DNA from: Isoetes taiwanensis
Lineage: Eukaryota > Streptophyta > Lycopodiopsida > Isoetales > Isoetaceae
Length of the DNA stretch: 64,000 bases
Assembly (NCBI GenBank): GCA_021234155.1
Contig: JAJEKV010000028.1
Coordinates: forward strand, 11,358,134-11,422,133
Direction: 5' to 3'
This document shows, one piece after another, positions 57,466 through 64,000 of the stretch (position 1 is its first letter; each line of letters opens with the position of its first letter). Below the pieces are notes generated by a model. That model had not been told where the DNA came from. It was given only the letters and a program-made list of their open reading frames with translations, and ran no database searches. Both the position numbers and the translations under genes were made by a program.

Positions 57466-57562
57466 TGAGAAAGCTGGCGACCGCTCCTCATCGGGATGAA
57501 AAACCCCGCCCTTTCGGGTTTTCGAGGAAAATCCTAATGAGAAACGGTCGCCAACGCTCTCA
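57466..57562. other. Long multi-tier foldback
   Basis: Outer stem TGGCGACCG (57474-57482) pairs with CGGTCGCCA (57546-57554). Further in are CTCAT with ATGAG, GGAT with ATCC, and AAACCC(C)G with CGGGTTT, closed around CCCTTT. Outside the main stem GAG...GC pairs weakly with GCTCTC. All arms are in register, giving a rod-like structure about 80 nt long. It could fold in RNA or as extruded DNA. No known RNA family matches by eye. Confidence 0.7.
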
Positions 57563-57750
57563 TTGAATGTCGCTAGCATACGTCAGCCAAGAAGTGAGCT
57601 GTTGTAAACAGGATGGCGCTGACAATCGAGAGAACTGTAAAAAAGGACCTGCAATGGAAAGTCTGGAAATGAGAATGACCCGTTAGAAAGTTAGGAGCCT
57701 TAAGCCAGGGCCCGTGCCAAACTGTAATGATATAAAAAGAATATAATAGC

Positions 57751-58025
57751 ATTCGGAGGGCTCCAGGGCCACACCGAGGAAGAAACAACAGCCGACCAAC
57801 CGGGAACCATCCGTGGAATGACCATTGCGGGAAAAAACATCCGATTAGTGCTGCCTCGGAGGCTACATTGCCACGCCGAGAGAGAAATGAAAAAGAAGAA
57901 AGCCTCGGAGGCTACAGTGCCACCCCGAGAGAAAATGAACAAGAAAGTATGGCTCGGAGGCCACAACCACGCCGAGAAAAAAAGAAATGATAAGTAAGCC
58001 TCGGAGGCTACAGTGCCACGCCGAG
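57751..58025. repeat. Five hairpin units CTCGGAGGC...GCCACGCCGAG
   Basis: Units begin at about 57751 (TTCGGAGGG variant), 57854, 57903, 57953 and 57999. Each has CTCGG, about 16 bases, and CCGAG, so the 5-bp stem is kept in all (the first uses a T-G pair). Purine-rich spacers of 20-25 bp (AAATGAAAAAGAAGAA type) separate the last four. Confidence 0.85.
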
Positions 58026-58258
58026 AAAAATGAAAAATAAGAGCATATCCGTGAGCAACTTTAACAATAGAACGTAATATGAGAAAAAGGGGAAGTCGTA
58101 TGTGAAAATGACTAACAAGCTCAGATGTGACAGAGGGAGAGGGGGGCGGGAAACTTGTGGAGCCAAAAATAAGCAGAATGGAAACGAGCTCAAGAGAACG
58201 CCGATGACTGGAAATGAGGAAGGAGGCAATATAAATAGGACATGCGAGGTAGGGCGTC

Positions 58259-58320
58259 CCCATCCAAGGAATGTCGGTTCTATTGCTATCGCAATAGAAC
58301 CGTGGCATTCCTAGGATGGG
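58259..58320. other. Near-perfect 62-nt hairpin at the right direct repeat
   Basis: Arms CCCATCC, AGGAATG and CGGTTCTATTGC (58259-58286) pair with GCAATAGAACCG, CATTCCT and GGATGGG (58291-58320): 26 base pairs with one mismatch, one small asymmetric bulge and a 4-base loop TATC. The right arm runs directly into the 40-bp direct repeat. Confidence 0.9.
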
Positions 58321-61300
58321 TCCTATGAAACAACTAGTTGGCCGATAGAAGAGGAATCAACCTCAAAAAACATGGAGCAAACTAGGACGACAAGGAAAAA
58401 ATCAGGCAAAAAGCGAATCCAAGGGAGAGAGAGAGAGAGAAATGGGCAAAAGACAATTAGAACAGATCAAGCCCTTGGGGGATAACAACAAACTGTGAAT
58501 CAAGGCTGCCGGAGTAACAGGGATAATCAGAGCAAAAGGCAGAAAACCTGATATATGGACACCAAGAGGGCAAAAAGAAGCAAGGCAAATCGAAAGGAGA
58601 GAACCAGAGAGCCAAGGCCAAGACCGGTAATGAAAAAGACCAACATGAACAAGGCAATGAAGTACCTAGAGGACAAAGGGGCAGTCAAACCAGGGAAAGA
58701 TAAAGCAAGTGTAGCAGGATTAAAGAAATAGAAGAGCACCGACCCAAAGAGCAGAGAGCGAGATTGAGCAGCATCGACACATCAAGGACCAAAAAAAGGG
58801 GACAAGATAAAGGATACCAGCAAAGCGGGTCAGACAACAACGACAAAGTAAATGGTGAACAGAACTCTTCCATGCCAAATGCACATATGTAAAGAGCGAA
58901 CTTACCAACCAAACCATGAAACAAGGAAACCAAACAAATGTATGTTTCCAAGACTGAAGATCTAAGGTGCAAAGGATACTCCCATAGAAAATGCAAAGAT
59001 AAAATTGTATAGAATCGGCTAAGCAATAATCGAGGAATCAAACTGAAGTTATGACAAGCACAAATGGAGGCTCTTACCAAAAATGAAACTTTTAGTGCAA
59101 AATGCTCACATGCAAAGAGCGACTTACCTGGAGAGAACGCAATGGATCAAAAAGAACTAAGAAGAACAAATGGACACAAAAGAATAGATGGATATGGGTG
59201 CAATTGAGACGACAGAAGCCATATGGAACAATGATTTTAAAGAAGAGAACAGAGAAAGAAGAGGAAAAAAGTGGCAATCATGCACAATAGTAATAAATAC
59301 GAACAACAAGTCAAGTGAGAACTGCAGATCGAGAAAATAGAATAGACCAACCATATACGAGGAACAGCGGAGGAAGGAGGACCTCAACAAAGGTGACATA
59401 TCAAGAAGTGATCAAGCGCGAAGAACTAAACTATAAGCGAAAAACAACACGAAGAAAGGGCAGACACGTAAGGGACAAAATAACCATAACATAGACCACA
59501 ATAGACGTCGAGCAATATGAATCTGCAACACAGGTGAGAGCATACTAATAGCGGAATGCACAAGATCATAAAATTGATGGAATCTCAGCTTCATCGTAAA
59601 ACAAAAAACCATCCAAATGAAACGAACAAGAGTCCAAGTGTACACAATGAACGTAAGAGCAACGAAAATCACAAACTCGTCAACACCCAAATAGACCACA
59701 AATCAACAAAAACAGTGAAGCCCAGAAGATGCCCAAAGATGCTGAACTAAAACCCAAGAATGCTGAATTGAAATAATGATAACTGAACATTGAGCAACAA
59801 AGCAAATTCATCGACATAAAAACCTGAAAATGGACTAACCATCCGAAAGAAATGCGCAGATATATAAATCAAACCACATGCATAAAATAATGACGAATGA
59901 AAACAGTCCTATAGACACCATGAGATGGAACGATCCAAAAGGGGACCATGTGGAACCATCGAACATGATCGGCTGATGACAAAGGATCCTATGTTATATA
60001 AAACACTGAGGCCACATATCCATAAAAAGGAGCAAATGGAACCATCAAACGAACATGATCGGCTAATGATAAAGGATCCCATGAAATGACTACAAGGGTC
60101 AGACATGACAAATAAGAAGCAGAAGACAAAGACGATTCAAAATAAAAGTAAAAAAAGAAGGACAAATAAGGGACTGGAGCAATAGATAAATAGAGAAGTG
60201 AACCCAGACGAGTCAAGAGGGTAAAATAACCGAAGGAGACAAACCTAAAAATAGAATAAATAGAGCAAAGGGGTAAATAGAAACACGACACAAGAAAGAG
60301 CTAAATGGATCATAAGAGATACTGACATGGGAACCATAAAAAAACATAGAGCAAAAAGAGACCAAACAAAGAATGAACTAAAAGCACTAAAAGAGAATCT
60401 AAAACTAACTGGCAAAGGAAACACAGAAAATACTTATAAAGGAAACAATAAACAAAACAAAATATATGAGGGAGACAGAATAACAAGAGCGAATGAATGG
60501 AATATGCAGAGTAGAAACAAGAAGTGAGAAGGAAATTATAGATCAAAATAAGAACTAAAGCCAATGGGACAAATGACGTAATGACGTCAACGGGAAAGAA
60601 AGGAATGGACCAAGATAGAACATATATGACCGATTTTAATAGCACAAGGTCTTGAAGACAAGACTAAGTAAGGAACCATCAGAAAGGAACAATCAAACCA
60701 AAGGAGCAAAAAATTACAAACCGAGATTAGAGATCAATCGATATCGCAAAAAATGCTCAATAAAGCTGCAGTCAACATAAAGTGGGCATAAATATGTATG
60801 GAATCGACAATGTCCAAGAACACCAAAAGATCTCAGAAGTGCGTCCAAGCGTTCAAATGCAAACAAAGGAGCAATAAAAAGAAGCCAACATTAAGAATGG
60901 ATCCAATGCCCATACATATATGAAGAAGATGCATCAAAAGGAACCAAAAAAGGTATGAAAAGGAACCACGTAAAAAGCCTAGGGCAAGCCATAAACCATG
61001 TAAGACAACACTATCTACCAAATGTATATGATGAAAATATGCAACAAACATACTGTGTAGAATGTCGGAGACCAAAATAAACTATATAAATGAAAATAGA
61101 CAACCCAGGATGAGGCAATGTAATGCGAACATTGGGCGCTAATTATGCAGTCTAGAGAATGAAATATGGCAACATCAAACAACCTGGAGCTTGGAAACTA
61201 CGCAACGCACAATGATCCCAATGCTCTGAGCCAGAGGGTGCAAACATAAAAGAAGACAATACTAAGAATGGATCTAATGCACAAACATATATGAAGAAAG

Positions 61301-61331
61301 AAGAATATAGTAAATGAAACCAAATAGGCCT

Positions 61332-61336
<5 letters not shown>

Positions 61337-61369
<33 letters not shown>

Positions 61370-61582
61370 AAGATAGATAGTATTTTAACGTCACGCCACT
61401 AGGCAGCATCCAACTGGACATGTGACCACACACCACACTACATTGCTTGGTTGGGCCCTGCCCCCAACCACTTTACATTGCGTCTGTGGGTTTTGACACC
61501 CAACAGTTCATAGTGCGATTCTGGGCAGTCTCGAACTCGAGGCCTATAGTTGCTAGACCTAGTGTGTTACCACTAGACTAAA
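61337..61582 (-). mobile_element. tRNA-derived SINE with (CTAT)n tail, full-length copy
   Basis: The most complete copy. On the minus strand it has head TAGTCTAGTGGTAACACACT, B-box-like GAGTTCGAGACT, body TGGTTGGGGGCAGGGCCCAA and end GGATGCTGCCTAGTGGCGTG, ACGTTAAAATACTAT, followed by about ten CTAT units. The surrounding A-rich unit has an unoccupied relative at 60955-60965 (TATGAAAAGGAACCACG). That shows the insertion lies between CCTGAAA and AGGAACCATG and fixes the element's borders independently. Confidence 0.87.
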
Positions 61583-63910
61583 CAAAAGGAACCATGTAAA
61601 AAGCCTAAGGTGAAACATAAACCATATGATATAAACATTATGCTAGAAGTATATGACCAAAACTGCATCAAGCGTACTATGTAGAATGTCAACGACCAAA
61701 AGAAACCGTACCCATGAAACTATAAAAAGCCCAAGATGAAGAAATTTAATGTGAACATCAAGCGGCAAAAATGACAGAGAAGAACCAACAACAGCCAAAT
61801 GGACGAACGAAACAAAATAGAACTATTAGCAGTTAGACCACAAGCAGACAAAAGGGACAAACATAGGAACCTGAAGGCAAAATAGAGCAACGCATAATTT
61901 TGGTAAGGGAATGAATCAAGACCCTGGATGGGCCAATGGAGCAAAAAACAAACTAGAGATAATAGGATAAGCGACACACACATAGCCCCCAACGTGATAA
62001 AGAACTACAGATAGCAACGATCAAGCCAACCAACACATAAGACTGAATGAAATCAAGGTTTACGAAATTCACGCCAACCAAAGTCAGACCATTAAAACTA
62101 ACAAGAGTGCATAGAAATGAGACAAGAGTGTGTAGAGAAGATCAAACGTCTAAAAACAAAAGATAGAACAACGCGAAGAATGAAGCCACATACATATTCA
62201 TTGTTACCTGAATGAGTCGACAAACCAACAAACATACGAAAGCTTGTTGAGAGATAACCTGATGAAGATTAAGGAATACAAAAATCTAGCAACCACGCCT
62301 AGAAGGAATCACCTTTGTCACTACGTTGCATCAAAATAAAGGACACGATACCAGAACCCCAACCATGAAGCCAGGCAGGGCACCCGACACCAGCAACTAA
62401 GGGGAACCGACTAACCAAAAGATATTAAAGTTACTGTCAAGCATATATACCATAATGAACGAATGAACCTTGCGTGTAGCAGGATAGATCCACCTAATAC
62501 AATAGTCCTAGAGGTCATTTGCACATGTACATACCATATCTCATATGAATGTATCTAAGGTACTAGACCTGTCGAGACAACGTAGACAAAAACCATAGGA
62601 GTTACCTCCCTGCAACATATGCACCATACAATCCAAACAACGCCAAAATCTAGACGACTTGTTTAAACGTCGATGAAACAAAAGAGGTTTGAGAAACATG
62701 ATAATAAGGTCCAAACTATATAAAAGTCATACCCATGTTAAGGATGCGAGAACGAAAAATGCCGATACAACTGAGAAAGCGAAACTAAGCAATGGATAAT
62801 GGAACTTCGCATGCTGATCTAAACTAAACAATAAAAAAAGGGGACTTCGGCTGCATAAAAGAATAAAAATCATGGAAGCCGCCCACACATCAACAACCAC
62901 ATGAAACCACAATCAGCAAATCCTTCAATAAAGACAACAAAGCGCAAAGGGGCATGCTAGATAACCGAGGAACTGGAAGATGCCAAGGGTCTCGATATGT
63001 AATATAAAATAGAAGTAAAGAAGCACACCAAATGGATAAAGATGTGAAACGATGAAACAACAATGTTCAACGGGGGAACAAACAAACAAGTAGAAATCCA
63101 AGACTGGAGCAAATGAACCTCAAAAGTACATAATGGAGCCATGAGAAGGGAACAAGTCTAAGTATGGATGCAAAAGAAACAAAACAATGTCCAAGACACG
63201 GTCGTGAAATGATCCAAGCCCCAAATAGTATCACAATATGCAGACTATAAGAGAGAACACTAAATCACAACTGTGGGACAAGACTTTGCCTATCCAGGTT
63301 AAAATCCCACCATAGTTCGTCCCAAAGACATGCCCAATGCACTCGCTAGACAATATATAGGAAAGTGAAATCGATCTAGGAGGTTAAGAGCAAAATGCCA
63401 CATGAGTCTAAAAAGTCGTCCTATGAGAAAAAACAAGACTGTGACATAAAAGCAAACCCTAAGAAAAAATGCAGAAGATAGAGCTAAAAGATTTATTAAA
63501 ACAACGTTGTTTATTCCTAAAAAAGAAGAGGGATAACAGAGGCTTGGTAACCCCAAGCGAAGGGATGACAAGGGGAACTGACTCCTGGTATCCCCTCCAA
63601 ACACCTGTGATGAGAGGCGGCGGCCGGGGGCGGTGGCAGGGAAGAGCAGGTACGGATGGGGCCAGGAAATTTCGCGGTCAGACTTGAATGGGGAAGCCAC
63701 AAGCAATAGGGTCAACCTACCACCAAATCGACAGGGATCTGGCTATGGAGGCACGATGCAAGCTATGGAAACTATGAAATTGAAATGATAGAGAGAGAAT
63801 CGACTTCTTGCAGAACAGGAAGGGTAATAAGCAAAGAAAAAGGGGGCCTGCATGATCGCATGGGCTGACGGGGTCCAGGGGGTGCGGGCCGATTTGCAAA
63901 GAGGTGAACC

Positions 63911-63960
63911 AGCCAGGAGGCAGATCACTGGAAGCAGCCAGGAGGCAGATCACTGGAAGC
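63911..63960. repeat. Exact 25-bp tandem repeat
   Basis: AGCCAGGAGGCAGATCACTG plus GAAGC occurs twice, head to tail, without a difference. Confidence 0.95.
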
Positions 63961-64000
63961 TCAACATCGTCCAACCAGATGAACTCGGCAAGAAGAGGTG

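Larger units (their letters stand above)
58360..64000. other. A-rich, strand-asymmetric non-coding tract
   Basis: For more than 5 kb the plus strand has far more A than T (about 45 percent A against under 20 percent T in lines I counted) and many GGAACCA/AAGCAAAATG-type words. Frames on the minus strand are hydrophobic by composition only. Degenerate internal duplications occur: GAACATGATCGGCTGATGAC near 59963 and again at 60049 with two changes, and a unit of about 300-360 bp at 60860-61140 repeated at 61240-61770. The tract continues past the window end. It could be a long non-coding RNA gene or the interior of a large non-autonomous retroelement; neither is shown. Confidence 0.6.

Noticed and set aside
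57474-57554. Hammerhead or twister ribozyme
   Set aside because: The conserved CUGAUGA...GAAA core and the twister core are absent on both strands; only partial words (TAATGAGAAAC, CGATGAGG) occur.
57846-58025. Hairpin units as a CRISPR array
   Set aside because: Repeats are imperfect, spacers are A-rich and related to each other, and there are no cas genes in this plant DNA.
57700-58308. 202-codon minus-strand open frame
   Set aside because: It runs through the CTCGG hairpin units, so residues repeat (GTVASEA...) as a by-product of the DNA repeat. Hydrophobicity follows from the purine-rich plus strand. No motif.
58311-58314. Helitron 3' end (hairpin plus CTAG)
   Set aside because: No T follows CTAG, and the sequence continues into a direct repeat also present at 57237; no Helitron 5' TC end was found.
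58457-63974. Many minus-strand open frames with Leu/Phe/Ser-rich products
   Set aside because: They reflect the A-rich plus strand, overlap each other in several frames and show no family motif or codon bias.

Overview
The window is nuclear DNA of a land plant. It has split genes with canonical GT-AG introns and 100-900 bp gaps between exons, a plant-specific GRAS regulator, Ty1/copia and Ty3/gypsy debris, several LINE and tRNA-derived SINE types, and AT-rich intergenic DNA. A perfect 33-codon copy of the plastid gene psb30 (ycf12) lies at 17088-17189. Flowering plants lack that gene, while gymnosperms, ferns and bryophytes keep it. A gymnosperm is therefore my best guess; this is inference, not a species call.

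Layout. 1-3900: no gene seen. 3901-16307 (+): a long split gene whose N-terminal exons resemble an elongin-A/BC-box type region and whose C-terminal exons encode ribonuclease-inhibitor-type leucine-rich repeats; eight consecutive LRR introns keep phase up to the stop codon. Its introns hold a LINE ORF1 relic, a copia RNase H relic, a SINE and tandem duplications. 16308-30250: transposon country, with the psb30 plastid insert, a decayed LINE ORF1 on the minus strand, an ABC-transporter fragment, a foldback (MITE-like) element, a LINE ORF2 3' part and a 600-bp tandem duplication rich in CATGCA. 30269-32032 (-): an intact, intronless-in-window GRAS gene of the PAT1 branch. Its upstream DNA is built of degenerate repeats carrying the 10-mer CTGCAGCGGC. 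33.3-41.6 kb: no intact gene, but a large SINE, a tetranucleotide array, an RTE/CR1-like reverse transcriptase fragment and a recent 426-bp tandem duplication. 41660-44731 (-): a phase-consistent ten-exon mitochondrial carrier gene resembling S-adenosylmethionine carriers. 45198-51019 (-): a copia element with LTRs, PBS, polypurine tract and 5-bp TSD all readable, but missing most of gag-protease, with damaged pol and an insertion inside it. 51-57 kb: low-information DNA with short tandem repeats and a truncated SINE. 57.2-64 kb: a strand-asymmetric, A-rich, non-coding tract that opens with a set of foldback structures.

Three genes look functional in the part seen: the LRR gene, the GRAS gene and the carrier. 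I see nothing that ties them into one pathway. The most unusual material is in the repeats. At least four SINE copies end in (CTAT)n and share a 3' end of the form GTGACGTTAAAA with LINE 3' ends that also end in short tandem repeats. Two LINE ORF1 relics have the coiled-coil plus C-terminal-domain layout typical of animal-type L1 rather than the plant type. A hairpin-rich module heads the A-rich tract. No CRISPR, bacterial operon or intact viral gene was found.
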